A stretch of 64,000 nucleotides of DNA from Winogradskyella bathintestinalis (GCF_030407435.1 NZ_JASDDK010000002.1:154701-218700), one strand, 5' to 3'; positions 8,393-18,316 are shown, counted from the stretch's first letter. Made by a program: numbers and translations. Notes: generated by a model not told the origin, from the sequence alone.

Positions 8393-11300
8393 TTAGGCTT
8401 CAATAGTTTGTACTGCTGGTTTACGAGAAACTTTTTCTTGTAACCATTGAAAAAATATAAATAGAATAGGAATTACAAAGACTCCTAAAATTGTACCAAT
8501 AAGCATACCTCCTGCTGCTCCTGTACCAATAGCATTGTTACCTTCTGCACCGACACCATTAGCCAAAACTAAGGGTGTTAAACCCAAAATAAAAGCGAAG
8601 CTCGTCATTAAAATAGGACGCAAACGCGCTTTAGCACCATGGATGGCGGCATCAACGATAGATTCACCTTGCTTCCTCCGTTGCAGTGCAAACTCTACAA
8701 TAAGGATCGCGTTTTTGGCGAGCAAACCAATTAACATTATTAAAGCAATTTGGAAATAAATGTTATTTTCCAAGCCTAAGAATTTTGTACTTATATAGGC
8801 ACCAAATACACCAAATGGTAATGATAATATAACTGCAAATGGTAATAAATAACTTTCGTATTGTGCACTCAATAAAAAGTACACAAACAGAATACTTAAA
8901 ATAAATATGAAAGTGGTTTGGTTTCCTGCATTAACCTCTTCTCGTGTTAAACCAGAATAGGCAACAGTATAATTACTTGGTAATTTTGCCACTTCTTCTT
9001 CTATAACTCTAATAGCGTCACCGGTACTAAACCCTTCATTTGTAGCCCCAGTTATACTTGTGGAATTGAATAAATTAAAACGTGTTACCGATTGTGGTCC
9101 ATACACGCGTTTTAAATTTACAAACTGTGTAATTGGTGTCATTTCGCCAGAATCAGTTCTCACATACATACTATTCAATGCATTTTCATCGGCTCTATCT
9201 CCTGGTAAAGCCTGTATGTATACTCTAAATTGTTTTCCGAATCGCGAAAAATCCGAAGCATATACTCCACCTATATAACCTTGTAATGTTGAAAAAATAC
9301 TGGAAACTGAAACTCCTTTTTCTTTTGCCAAGGGTACATTAACTTCCATCTCGTATTGTGGATAATTAGTGTTAAATGACGATGTTGCATATTTAATTTC
9401 AGGATGACTCATAATAGCCATTGAGAAATCTTTATTAGCCTGATCTAAATCTGTAAACTCTCCTCCAAATTTGTCTAATAAATTAATCTCGAATCCAGAC
9501 GAATTACCAAACCCACGAATACTTGGTGGAGAAAAGAAAATTACATTGGCCTCTGGAATTGTCGCCGCAATGCCAAATAATTTTCCTGTGATTGCTTGTG
9601 CAGATAGTGCATCACCTTCTCGCTCTCCCCAATCATCGAGTTTAATAATTCCGAAGCCAAAATTACTACCAGATCCACTAATTAAACTACGTCCTTTAAT
9701 GAAGTTTACACCTACTATACCGTCCATGCCTTCAATTTTATCGTATAGTTTTCTTGCGACTGCATCTGTTCTGTCTAATGATGCTCCCGGTGGTAATTCT
9801 ATATTTGCAAAGATGATACCTCTATCTTCATCGGGTACAAATCCTGTTGGTGTTGTTGCAGATGCCCAATAAATTCCTACTCCCGCAATTATCAAAAGTA
9901 GTACGGATACAAATTTTCTTTTATATAAAAATTGAAGTGATTTCCCGTATTTTTCTATCGTTGCATTAAATCCACGATTGAATACGGTGTAAAAACGTTG
10001 TAACAGGTTTTTATTTTTTAATTCCTCATCATCTTTATGTGGTTTCAATAGTAAGGCACACAATGCAGGACTTAACGTCAAGGCATTAACTGCAGAAATT
10101 AAAATGGCGATTATCAACGTAACACCAAACTGTTCATAAAACACACCTGTTGGTCCTGTTACAAAAGTTACCGGAATAAATACAGCTGCCATAACTAAGG
10201 TAATAGAAATGATGGCACCAGATATTTCATTCATGGCTGTCAATGTTGCATTCTTAGGGCTTTTTTCACCTTCGTCTAATTTAGCATGTACCGCTTCCAC
10301 AACAACTATGGCATCATCTACCACAATACCAATGGCTAGAACAAGCGCAAATAGAGTTAAAAGGTTAATAGAATACCCAAAAATATTTAAGAAAAAGAAT
10401 GTACCAATTATAGAAACAGGCACTGCAATAGCCGGAATCAACGTAGAACGAAAATCTTGTAAGAATAGAAACACCACTAAAAACACTAATAAGAAAGCTT
10501 CTATTAACGTAGTAATTACTTTATCTATCGATGCATTTAAAAATAGACTCGTATCGTAAGGCACAAATATATCCAACCCTTCTGGTAGATCTGCTTTAAC
10601 ATCGTCTAAGGTTACTTTTATATTTTCGATAATTTCTTGAGCATTAGAACCTTTAGTTTGAAAAATACCCATAAATACAGCCGGATTTCCTAAACTCATC
10701 GCATTAGACGAGTAAGATTGTGCATCTAACTCAATCGTAGCCACATCTTTTAATCGCAAAAATTCTCCATTACCTAATGCTTTAATAATAATGTCACTGT
10801 ACTGCGCTTCATCTTTAAAACGACCACTGTACGTTAAAGTATATGAAAATGATTCGCCATTATTTTCTCCTAACGAACCTGCAGCAGCCTCTAAATTTTG
10901 TTCTGCTAATGCGGCTGATATATCCGAAGGAATTAAGTTATAAGCTGCTAATTTTTCAGGATTTAACCAAATTCGCATGGCATAATCCTGATTAGAGAAT
11001 ACACTAACATCTCCCACCCCGTTTATACGCTGCATAGCTGGAATTACATTGATTTTTAAGTAATTTTGAATAAACGTAGCGTCGTAATTTTCGCTTTCAG
11101 AATACATAGATACAAACATCAGTGCACTCGTTTCTTGTTTTTGCGTTACCACACCTGTTTGGGTAACCTCTTGTGGTAATAATGGTGTGGCTCTAGCTAC
11201 ACGATTTTGCACATTCACCGCGGCAATATCAGCATCCGTCTCTTGGTCGAAATATACGGTAATGGCCGCTGTACCGTCATTTGATGCCGTAGAAGTGATA

Positions 11301-11530
11301 TAGGTCATTCCTTCCACTCCATTAATTTGTTCCTCAATGGGAATAATGACACTTTCTAATACTGTTTCTGCATTAGCTCCAGTATAATTGGCTGAAACTT
11401 GGATTGTTGGCGGTGCAATATCTGGGTACTCCTCTATAGGTAAGGTAGTTATACTTATTACTCCCAGTATAACTATGATAATAGAGATTACTGTTGAAAG
11501 CACTGGTCTTTCAATAAATGTTTTTAACAT
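8393..11530 (-). CDS. RND multidrug efflux pump, HAE-1 family (AcrB-like)
   Basis: A 1045-residue inner-membrane transporter of full AcrB length. It begins MLKTFIERPVLSTVISI and shows the duplicated topology with two large periplasmic loops. The proton-relay Asp pair in TM4 is present as GIVVDDAIVVVEAV. This pair, rather than a CzcA/CusA motif, places it with the hydrophobe/amphiphile exporters (drugs, dyes, bile salts, fatty acids). It lies between the adaptor (22-base gap) and the TolC-like gene (5-base gap). Its substrate cannot be read from sequence. Confidence 0.95.
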   Translation of the reverse strand: MLKTFIERPVLSTVISIIIVILGVISITTLPIEEYPDIAPPTIQVSANYTGANAETVLESVIIPIEEQINGVEGMTYITSTASNDGTAAITVYFDQETDADIAAVNVQNRVARATPLLPQEVTQTGVVTQKQETSALMFVSMYSESENYDATFIQNYLKINVIPAMQRINGVGDVSVFSNQDYAMRIWLNPEKLAAYNLIPSDISAALAEQNLEAAAGSLGENNGESFSYTLTYSGRFKDEAQYSDIIIKALGNGEFLRLKDVATIELDAQSYSSNAMSLGNPAVFMGIFQTKGSNAQEIIENIKVTLDDVKADLPEGLDIFVPYDTSLFLNASIDKVITTLIEAFLLVFLVVFLFLQDFRSTLIPAIAVPVSIIGTFFFLNIFGYSINLLTLFALVLAIGIVVDDAIVVVEAVHAKLDEGEKSPKNATLTAMNEISGAIISITLVMAAVFIPVTFVTGPTGVFYEQFGVTLIIAILISAVNALTLSPALCALLLKPHKDDEELKNKNLLQRFYTVFNRGFNATIEKYGKSLQFLYKRKFVSVLLLIIAGVGIYWASATTPTGFVPDEDRGIIFANIELPPGASLDRTDAVARKLYDKIEGMDGIVGVNFIKGRSLISGSGSNFGFGIIKLDDWGEREGDALSAQAITGKLFGIAATIPEANVIFFSPPSIRGFGNSSGFEINLLDKFGGEFTDLDQANKDFSMAIMSHPEIKYATSSFNTNYPQYEMEVNVPLAKEKGVSVSSIFSTLQGYIGGVYASDFSRFGKQFRVYIQALPGDRADENALNSMYVRTDSGEMTPITQFVNLKRVYGPQSVTRFNLFNSTSITGATNEGFSTGDAIRVIEEEVAKLPSNYTVAYSGLTREEVNAGNQTTFIFILSILFVYFLLSAQYESYLLPFAVILSLPFGVFGAYISTKFLGLENNIYFQIALIMLIGLLAKNAILIVEFALQRRKQGESIVDAAIHGAKARLRPILMTSFAFILGLTPLVLANGVGAEGNNAIGTGAAGGMLIGTILGVFVIPILFIFFQWLQEKVSRKPAVQTIEA

Positions 11531-11552
11531 GACTACTAGTTTTAGTGGTTAT

Positions 11553-12683
11553 CTAATTTCTGAATAAAGTGGCTACGGGTGTTATGGCTTCTTCAAAGGA
11601 AGTTTCTTGAGGCGAAATAGCCATGCCATTTTTTAATTTCCCAACGCCCGAAACTATAATTTTATCATTCACATCAACACCAGATTCTACGACATATAAA
11701 TTGTCTACAGTGTCCGTTATCTTTAAAATTGAAGTCGCCACTTTTGCATCCTCTGTAAGTACAAAAACCATAATATTACCTTGTTGCTCAAAAGTTGCCG
11801 ATTGTGGTACTACGATAGCGTCCTTATATTCTACAGGAATTCTTATTTTCCCGCTGTTACCATTGGTTAAAATTTCATTAGGGTTATCGAAAATCGCTCG
11901 AATTTGAATAGTTCCAGTACTTTGGTTTATTTGACCTGTACTGGTTTGGATACGACCTTTTTCAGAATATGCTTTACCATTGGCTAAAATCAAACTTAAA
12001 TCTGGTGAATTTTTAATACGTTCTGCTTTATTTTGACCATTAGACTTCTGTAAATGGTTTATATATTGAGCTTCGTTAAAACTAAAAAACGCATAAACTT
12101 GATCTATCTCACTAACGGTGGTTAATGGTGTTTCATCACTTGGGCTAATTAAAGCACCTTCTCTAAAATTGATAGCACCAACATAGCCATCAATAGGACT
12201 TTTAATTGTTGCATAGCCAATATTAGCAGCAACACTGCTGTAGTTGGCTTTTGCTTGTGCTAAATTTGCCTTTGCCGTTTCTAACTGTACAGCACTTATA
12301 ATATTTTTTTCAACGAGTGGAATCAATTTATTAACTTCTACTTGTGCGACGTTAATTTGCGCTTGCGCTGCACCAGCATCTTGACTTAAAGTTTGGGTCT
12401 CTAATTTAAACAACGATTGGCCTTTTTTTACTTTCTCACCCTCATCTACATACACATTCTCAATATAGCCTGAAGTTTTCGCCCGCACATCACTATTAAC
12501 TACACCTTCTATAGTTGCAGGATATTCCGTATAACCAGTTACTGTTTTGGTTTGTAATTGTGTAACAGGAAAAGGTGCTGGTGGTGCTTCTGCTGCTGAT
12601 TGTTTTTGCTCGCTGTTTCCACAACTTACTATGATTAAGAATACACTTAAGCCTAGTACGATTTTTAATTTATTGGTTTTCAT
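11553..12683 (-). CDS. RND efflux periplasmic adaptor (AcrA-like lipoprotein)
   Basis: A 376-residue membrane-fusion protein. The signal peptide ends in a lipobox (LIIVSCGNSE), so it is anchored to the inner membrane. The biotinyl/lipoyl-like half motifs (VRAKTSGYIENVYVDEGEKV and IKSPIDGYVGAINFREGALI) flank a short coiled-coil hairpin, followed by beta-barrel and membrane-proximal domains. It is the first structural gene of the tripartite pump and follows the MarR/GbsR-type regulator by 12 bases, so the whole set is probably transcribed from the promoter near 13260. Confidence 0.94.
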   Translation of the reverse strand: MKTNKLKIVLGLSVFLIIVSCGNSEQKQSAAEAPPAPFPVTQLQTKTVTGYTEYPATIEGVVNSDVRAKTSGYIENVYVDEGEKVKKGQSLFKLETQTLSQDAGAAQAQINVAQVEVNKLIPLVEKNIISAVQLETAKANLAQAKANYSSVAANIGYATIKSPIDGYVGAINFREGALISPSDETPLTTVSEIDQVYAFFSFNEAQYINHLQKSNGQNKAERIKNSPDLSLILANGKAYSEKGRIQTSTGQINQSTGTIQIRAIFDNPNEILTNGNSGKIRIPVEYKDAIVVPQSATFEQQGNIMVFVLTEDAKVATSILKITDTVDNLYVVESGVDVNDKIIVSGVGKLKNGMAISPQETSFEEAITPVATLFRN

Positions 12684-12695
12684 TTTAATTGGTTT

Positions 12696-13199
12696 CTAAA
12701 GGTTGAATTTCTTATTTATAAGTTTTGTTTTTAATTCTATTATTGAGGTTGTTGCTCCATCTATAAATTTGATATAATCATTGTGAAAATTCAAATCAAA
12801 TTTTTCTTCTTCAATTTCTATTTTTTCTGAATTGATGGTTTTTTTATATGCTTTTATCTCTAAATGTAATTCTCTGATCTCTTTCCATTCGTCAATTAAA
12901 CTATCTATATGTTGAATAACCGACCCCTTGTTAATTATGAAATATTTTTTTCGATCACCTGTTTTGGTGAAATACTCGATTTTATTTAAATCTTGTAAAT
13001 GATTGAGATGTGTAGAAATAGTACTTTTACTGGCACATAACAGCGTTACCATTTCTTCAAAAGTGGCTCCTTTTTTACCTGTAAGGATTACATAAGACAT
13101 AATACGTGCCGCAACTGGTGCTAACTTTTCTCTATTCTCTAAATGCACTCCTAATTTCTCAACTAAGCGCATTTTTTCTTTGCAAATATTATCTTTCAT
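12696..13199 (-). CDS. MarR/GbsR-type winged-helix regulator of the efflux operon
   Basis: A winged-helix regulator of about 167 residues. KGATFEEMVTLLCASKSTISTHL is the HTH and DLNKIEYFTKTGDRKKYFII the wing; a coiled-coil tail follows. The family includes GbsR and the MarR-like regulators that head RND operons in Bacteroidota. The frame is open to 13259, but the predicted -7 element at 13259-13266 places transcription start inside that extension. So the ATG at 13199 (or 13223) is the likely start. A perfect palindrome just upstream is probably its operator, giving autoregulation together with the adaptor, pump and channel genes. Confidence 0.85.
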   Translation of the reverse strand: MKDNICKEKMRLVEKLGVHLENREKLAPVAARIMSYVILTGKKGATFEEMVTLLCASKSTISTHLNHLQDLNKIEYFTKTGDRKKYFIINKGSVIQHIDSLIDEWKEIRELHLEIKAYKKTINSEKIEIEEEKFDLNFHNDYIKFIDGATTSIIELKTKLINKKFNL

Positions 13200-13258
13200 T
13201 TGATTCTCATTTTTTCTCCTCATAAATAAATTATAATTATAAGCAGCAAATTCCTCCA

Positions 13259-13294
13259 CAAAAATAAGTGTTAGTTCGGAACAAACCGAACTAA
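13259..13294 (-). promoter_or_regulatory. Promoter and palindromic operator of the efflux operon
   Basis: A perfect inverted repeat, TTAGTTCGG (13271-13279) and CCGAACTAA (13286-13294) with a 6-base spacer, lies upstream of the MarR/GbsR gene. On the minus strand TATTTTTG (13266-13259) matches the Bacteroidota -7 consensus TAnnTTTG, and the palindrome covers the space just upstream of it, including a TTTG. Binding there would block the promoter. Operator identity is inferred from position and symmetry. Confidence 0.7.
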
Positions 13295-13404
13295 TCGAAG
13301 TTAATATATTGTTAATAATAGCTGCTTAGTTGATGTCTTACAACGAAAACACTACAAGTCACTATCTTTCAATCAATTAAAACTCATAATATTTCGTTAC
13401 TCTT

Positions 13405-13623
13405 TCATTTATTAAAAAAAGACTTTAGTAATTTCTCTGTTTTTATAAGAAGGATTTCAATTTTTCTTTCCTTATAAGCGTCAGGATGTGCCGAAGTAAA
13501 ATATTCATTACGATCACCTTTATCGTTATCAAAATACTTGTCTGTATTGTTATTATATTCGTGAGAAGTTGCTATGTCATACAATATACATGCCCTTTTC
13601 TGCTGGTGACCAATGTTGATCAT
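13405..13623 (-). CDS. Small hypothetical protein (72 aa), possibly a fragment
   Basis: A 72-residue frame beginning MINIGHQQKRACILYDI, with a polar middle (EYNNNTDKYFDNDKGDRNEYF) and a lysine-rich helical end (KIEILLIKTEKLLKSFF). Composition looks coding rather than random, but I recognise no family. It is next to the fragment of an HxlR regulator on the other strand, so it may be a remnant of a decayed neighbour. Confidence 0.35.
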   Translation of the reverse strand: MINIGHQQKRACILYDIATSHEYNNNTDKYFDNDKGDRNEYFTSAHPDAYKERKIEILLIKTEKLLKSFFNK

Positions 13624-13664
13624 AGGCCTATTTCACCATTTTGGCGTTTAATAAAAGAACACTT

Positions 13665-13778
13665 TTGAAGGTTGAATATTCTCTAACGGAATTTGGAAAA
13701 ACTTTAATACCAACGATTCAGTCCATTGCAGATTGTGGAGTTTCTGTCGTTACTGATAAGGAAGAAATCATGCTATAA
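13665..13778 (+). pseudogene. C-terminal fragment of an HxlR-family regulator
   Basis: The plus strand encodes LKVEYSLTEFGKTLIPTI then QSIADCGVSVVTDKEEIML and a stop at 13776-13778. This is the C-terminal end of an HxlR winged-helix regulator, where PxKVEYSLTxxGxxLxPxL is a family signature. The upstream two thirds (HTH) are not found in any frame, so this is a truncated remnant. HxlR genes usually lie divergent to the redox gene they control, and none is intact here. Confidence 0.65.
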
Positions 13779-13915
13779 ATTGAACAAAATTGATGCTTAA
13801 TTTTAACAAAGTATCTATTTTCCCATGCAATATATAGTTAGCCTTTATTTACATATTAGATAAGTCCGTATGTGTGGTACAGATGCGGTGTGAAATTTCA
13901 AAAATATAAACTATA

Positions 13916-13961
13916 AAAAAGGAACTCAATCTTGTATAATATACAAAATGGGTTCCTTTTT
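13916..13961. terminator. Bidirectional terminator hairpin between the HxlR fragment and the T9SS protein gene
   Basis: AAAAAGGAACTCA (13916-13928) pairs with TGGGTTCCTTTTT (13949-13961), and inside it TTGTATA/TATACAA (13932-13946) extends the stem almost to the loop. A- and T-runs on the two sides allow termination in both directions. It follows the stop of the minus-strand gene at 14026. Confidence 0.8.
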
Positions 13962-14025
13962 AATTATAATATTTGAACACAAAAGCTCAAATCAGTGATA
14001 ACAGGTATATGAAGGTTTTCTTATA

Positions 14026-16353
14026 CTAATTAGACTTTAATAAGCGTTTTGTAATAGTGCCGTTAGTTGTTTTCACTTCAATTAAATATACACCTCGTGT
14101 TAAATTACTTATATCTATCGCAGTATTTGGCTGAGTAACAGTTTTAACTTTTTTGCCAGTCATGGTGTAAATATTTACAGCCTCTACACTAGCTGCACTG
14201 CGTATAGAAAAACTATGAGGAGTTGGATTTGGATAGATCTGAATTGAGTTATCGTATAATACTTCAGAATTTACAGATAAGGTAGCTAAATCAATATCGT
14301 ATTTTATTAATCCTAAATCGTGTACACCCAAATAAACACTCACAGAATTTTCGGCAAACAGAAACGCAGAAGATTCTGTAAACGGATAGTTTAGCATCTC
14401 TGGTGATATTTCGCTCCAAGTCGAACCTAAATCTGTACTTATCACAATTTTTGCCTTTGCAATTGGTAAAGGCACGTTAAATCCATCAGAGTAATGTGTA
14501 ACTCCTACAATGGTATTTTCAGTAACAGATGAGAAGGCAACGTTATCTGTAAATTCTGAAGAAATAGAAACCCATGAATCTCCTTTATTTTCAGATAAAT
14601 AAATACCATCAGTACTAGAAAGCAACAATTGATTTGTATTTAAAGGGTTTTGTTCTATATCTAATATTAAATGATCACGAGCATTCAAATGTTCTAAACC
14701 ATTATTACTTAAAGTCCAGCTAGCACCATCATCAGTTGATTTATAAAAATCTACCCCTTGAGTCATAAAAATAGTTGTTGCGGCGTCATTATCTACTTGT
14801 ACAGCTGTAATAACCTCACCCCATTCTGGAATTGCAATATTCTCGTCAATAATATTATCCATATCGGTTAAATCGACTCTGTGTAACTCTAACCCTGTAG
14901 ATATCCAACTAATATTTGGATTCGCTATAGAGGTAGATACATCTTCAAGAATTAAGAAGAACATAGAACTCGCTATTATTTTAGGCTCTAATCCATGCGC
15001 TGAACTCACGTTGATATACGATGTATTTAGCGCTCTATTACCTGTAAAAACACGACCAGGAACCACTGGGTCTGCAAACACTTTTACTGCAGATCCGAAA
15101 CCCTGTGTTAATGACTGAAGATAGTGACCTTCCTCTGTATCGTTTTGCAAATCTTTGTGCATATATCCTGAACGCATACCGTAATAAATGTGCTTTTCGT
15201 CAGCCGACGAATAGGCTGAAATAATTCCTGTAGCATTCACAAAAGGATTTTCTAATTTTTCAAGCGTCACTCCACCATCAGTAGTTAAGAATGGATAAAA
15301 ATTAGTTGTAATTAATAACTCATCAGCTACGAAAGGATTATAAGAAGCCGATAGACCAAAGTAATAGGTCTCAGGATCTATAGTGGTATACACGTAATTT
15401 TCCCAAGTAGTTCCGTTATCAGAAGACACAACCATTTCATTTTCTTCAAGAACTATAATTTCATTTGCATTATTTGGATTAAACGTAATGGCAATTATAT
15501 TATCATTAGCCATACTTGTCCATGTCATTGGCACAATAGCCCAAGTCTCTCCGCCATCTAAAGAACGGTATAAGTTTTCGATATGCGTATCGTAACCATA
15601 GCTTGTTCCTAATAAGATATCATCTGAATTATCTGGATTGAACGCAATAGCATCATACGTATTACCAGGTATTTTATTTTCCCAAGTTTGTCCTGCATCT
15701 ACAGACACAAAAACCCCTCCTAATTCTCTAGATGTAGAACCTCCGCGCATCAAGAACAATTTGTCGTTATCTTCTGGTGAGATACTGACATTGTTTATAG
15801 CAACATTATCGTTTATAACACTATAATAAATTGAGTTCCAATTAAGACCACCATTAGAAGTATAAAATACCTCATGCGTATAGGCACCTAACAACGAATA
15901 CGTCGTATGCATTAGCACTACATCATTATTAGAATCAGAAATATCATAGGATTCTATTAAGATATCAGACTCAAAAGAGTTCGGTGGAGAAAATGTCTGG
16001 GTAATAGTTGCTGTAGCCAAATCAAACACTATTATTTTGTTATAATCACTACCCTCAGCAACAACATTAAAACTCAATGCGGCGCCATTATTAATAAGTT
16101 TTAAATCTTTTAATCGGGCATAATGGTCTAAAGGATCTGAATATAAAATACCCCAAGTAGTTCCTCCATCTACAGAAGTCACTACATGATTAGTTAGCGT
16201 TAAAGCATAAATAACATCTTCTTGAGTTTCGCTATATGTAACATCGAGCATTTGCCCATAAGCTTTTGGAGCTTCTAATTGAATTTGAGCAGTAACTGTA
16301 AGAGAAATAATAACGCTCAAGAAAAAGGTTAATAACGTAGTTTGTTTTTTCAT
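14026..16353 (-). CDS. T9SS-secreted Asp-box (sortilin/BNR-like) protein
   Basis: A 775-residue secreted protein. A signal peptide ends around TVTAQIQ. The body holds about nine Asp-box repeats of the form S-x-D-x-G-x-T-W (for example SVDGGTTW, TSNGGLNW, SVDAGQTW, SLDGGETW, STDLGSTW), as in VPS10/sortilin-type and BNR beta-propellers. The C-terminal ~75 residues are a Por secretion (T9SS type A) sorting domain, with YPNPTPHSFSI, IYTMTGKKV and LTRGVYLIEV, ending in basic KRLLKSN. It should be exported by the type IX system and attached or released at the cell surface. Ligand or enzymatic function is unknown. It follows a TPR-HTH regulator gene by 109 bases on the same strand. Confidence 0.88.
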   Translation of the reverse strand: MKKQTTLLTFFLSVIISLTVTAQIQLEAPKAYGQMLDVTYSETQEDVIYALTLTNHVVTSVDGGTTWGILYSDPLDHYARLKDLKLINNGAALSFNVVAEGSDYNKIIVFDLATATITQTFSPPNSFESDILIESYDISDSNNDVVLMHTTYSLLGAYTHEVFYTSNGGLNWNSIYYSVINDNVAINNVSISPEDNDKLFLMRGGSTSRELGGVFVSVDAGQTWENKIPGNTYDAIAFNPDNSDDILLGTSYGYDTHIENLYRSLDGGETWAIVPMTWTSMANDNIIAITFNPNNANEIIVLEENEMVVSSDNGTTWENYVYTTIDPETYYFGLSASYNPFVADELLITTNFYPFLTTDGGVTLEKLENPFVNATGIISAYSSADEKHIYYGMRSGYMHKDLQNDTEEGHYLQSLTQGFGSAVKVFADPVVPGRVFTGNRALNTSYINVSSAHGLEPKIIASSMFFLILEDVSTSIANPNISWISTGLELHRVDLTDMDNIIDENIAIPEWGEVITAVQVDNDAATTIFMTQGVDFYKSTDDGASWTLSNNGLEHLNARDHLILDIEQNPLNTNQLLLSSTDGIYLSENKGDSWVSISSEFTDNVAFSSVTENTIVGVTHYSDGFNVPLPIAKAKIVISTDLGSTWSEISPEMLNYPFTESSAFLFAENSVSVYLGVHDLGLIKYDIDLATLSVNSEVLYDNSIQIYPNPTPHSFSIRSAASVEAVNIYTMTGKKVKTVTQPNTAIDISNLTRGVYLIEVKTTNGTITKRLLKSN

Positions 16354-16462
16354 AATAACTTATTTTAGATTAGGGTGATAAATATAGACACAAGAGATCC
16401 TCAGCAGAGAATATAAGCGTGACATTTCGTGACATCATTAGGTTTTTAACGTGACACAAAAA

Positions 16463-18097
16463 TTAAATCTTTGACAAATAATCATGTAGTGTTGTGTCTT
16501 CAGGAATATTTAACTTATTGGAAAGTCGCTCTTTACGTTTTCTGCAAGATTGCGGGGTGATGTTTAAAAGCGATGCGATTTCTTTATTGGATAAATTCAT
16601 GTACAAATAGGTGATATAACGAATATCACTTGGAGTTAACTTATCATGTTTACACCTAAGGCGATCTAAAAACCCTTGATTAATCTCTTCAAAATGCGTA
16701 AAAAAACTATCCCATTGCGTATCGGTTTTAAGATGCTTTTTTAACTCAGAAATATGTTGTTTTAATTCTGGATTTTTTGAAATTAAAGCATTTTGAGATA
16801 AAGACTGCACGACCTCTTCAATTAAATCATTTTTACTCGACAAAGACAATGCTTTAGCTGTAAGCTTTCTATTTTTTACTTCTAACTCGTTTTTAAAACG
16901 TTCTTGCTCTAATAACGCTAAGGTTTCTTGCTCGTGTAATTGTTTTTCTATGAGTAAATAATCACTTTTCTCTTTTGCTAATTCTAATTCTACAATGGTT
17001 TTCCGTTGTTTATGCTTTACGGAATTACTTCTAAAAACCCATAAAATGAAGCTCATGGTCAGTACTATTATTCCAATAATACTATAGAAGAAGCGACGCT
17101 CTTGTTTTAATATTTCTTTACTTTCAGAAAGTTCATGCTGATAATTTTGTATTTGAAACTTAACTTTTTCGGTTTCAAAAAGTTTTCGATTTCTAGTGGT
17201 ATTAAGCGAGTCTGAAGCTATAATTACAGAGTCCTTATAAGTTAAAGCTTTTTCTAATAACCCCATTTTACCATATAAATCAGAAAGGTAACCATAGATT
17301 TCTGAACGGTTCTCAATACCTACTTGTGCATTCCGAGCATCAGTGATATAGCGTAATGCCTTATCTAAACGATTTTGTTCTTCATTTATTTGCGCTAAAA
17401 CAAATAGCATAAAAACCTTGTTTTCTACTTGTGATATATCTTGAAAACTCTCCAATAAGTTAAGAGCAATAGCTTCAGATTTAGCAAATTGTTTTTTTAA
17501 AAGATACATTTCAGATTGAGCCATTTTGGCTTTTACTAAAACGTCGCGCTCGTTTTTTAATAAAGGTAGAGCCTCTTCAATATAATTTTGTGCAGAATCA
17601 GGGACTTTCATTTTGTTAGATACCAAAGCCAAATTCACCGCGTAATAACCAACTTTAATCTCGTCCTCTAAGGCTTTGGCTTTATGGTAAGCTCTAAAGA
17701 AATAATCCTTAGCCTGTTCTAGATCTTCTTCTTGAAAATAAAGTATACCTATATTATTAAGCACCGTCATTTCCTGACGTGAATCTAAATGCGCAATTGC
17801 AACTTCATAAGCTCTTAAATAATATAACACTGCTTCGCCAAAATCAGAAAGCAAATAATAATTTGAACCAATATTTAAGGTGGACCTAAAAGCCTGTTCG
17901 TGCCACTGGTTTTTTTTTGCTATAGATTCGGTAGTGATTAATAATTCTATAGATTGAGAATGTTTTTTTTGAAACATTAAAGCAATACCCTCATCTATTT
18001 GATCATCTAAAGCTTCTGGAGTCTTAACTTGAGCGTAAGCATGAATTGCCACCAATAAAGCAATACATGTGATATATAAACCTCGTCTTTTATACAT
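16463..18097 (-). CDS. TPR protein with transmembrane helix and LuxR-type HTH
   Basis: A 544-residue predicted membrane-bound regulator. A signal peptide (to about AYAQVK) precedes several tetratricopeptide repeats, for example YNNIGILYFQEEDLEQAKDY-like units in residues 60-300. A single transmembrane helix (near 335-355), a long coiled coil and a C-terminal LuxR-type HTH follow, with LTPSDIRYITYLYMNLSNKE and IASLLNITPQSCRKRKERL. This layout, an extracytoplasmic TPR sensor joined through the membrane to a DNA-binding domain, is common in Bacteroidota. The nearest possible target is the T9SS protein downstream; the signal is unknown. Confidence 0.85.
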   Translation of the reverse strand: MYKRRGLYITCIALLVAIHAYAQVKTPEALDDQIDEGIALMFQKKHSQSIELLITTESIAKKNQWHEQAFRSTLNIGSNYYLLSDFGEAVLYYLRAYEVAIAHLDSRQEMTVLNNIGILYFQEEDLEQAKDYFFRAYHKAKALEDEIKVGYYAVNLALVSNKMKVPDSAQNYIEEALPLLKNERDVLVKAKMAQSEMYLLKKQFAKSEAIALNLLESFQDISQVENKVFMLFVLAQINEEQNRLDKALRYITDARNAQVGIENRSEIYGYLSDLYGKMGLLEKALTYKDSVIIASDSLNTTRNRKLFETEKVKFQIQNYQHELSESKEILKQERRFFYSIIGIIVLTMSFILWVFRSNSVKHKQRKTIVELELAKEKSDYLLIEKQLHEQETLALLEQERFKNELEVKNRKLTAKALSLSSKNDLIEEVVQSLSQNALISKNPELKQHISELKKHLKTDTQWDSFFTHFEEINQGFLDRLRCKHDKLTPSDIRYITYLYMNLSNKEIASLLNITPQSCRKRKERLSNKLNIPEDTTLHDYLSKI

Positions 18098-18301
18098 TAA
18101 ATTTCAACCTTTTTTAAGGCTAAATGTAACTAAAATTTGAAGAATGCTTACCTCAAATTCTATTCATCTATTTACAAACAGGTTACCTTTATAGAGAATA
18201 GAAATTCTGTGCTGTGCTCGTGTTCTTGGTAGCGGTTTTCGACTACAAGATATTAACTTAAATAGACTTATTGAGCCCCTTAGAATTCTATAAGGTGATT
18301 C

Positions 18302-18316
18302 TACTTCCCGATACAA
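18302..18316. repeat. Left attachment site (attL) core
   Basis: TACTTCCCGATACAA is an exact copy of the sequence at the end of mnmE (51294-51308). Sequence identity stops at both edges (C versus T before, TATT versus AAGT after), which is what a site-specific crossover within a short core leaves behind. Confidence 0.82.

Noticed and set aside
9471..10559. Several plus-strand frames of over 100 codons inside the AcrB-like gene
   Set aside because: All are shadows of the conserved pump in another frame.
13486..13668. A 60-codon plus-strand frame just before the HxlR fragment
   Set aside because: It is in a different frame from the HxlR fragment, is hydrophobic without pattern, and lies opposite the 72-aa frame; no HxlR HTH was found in it.
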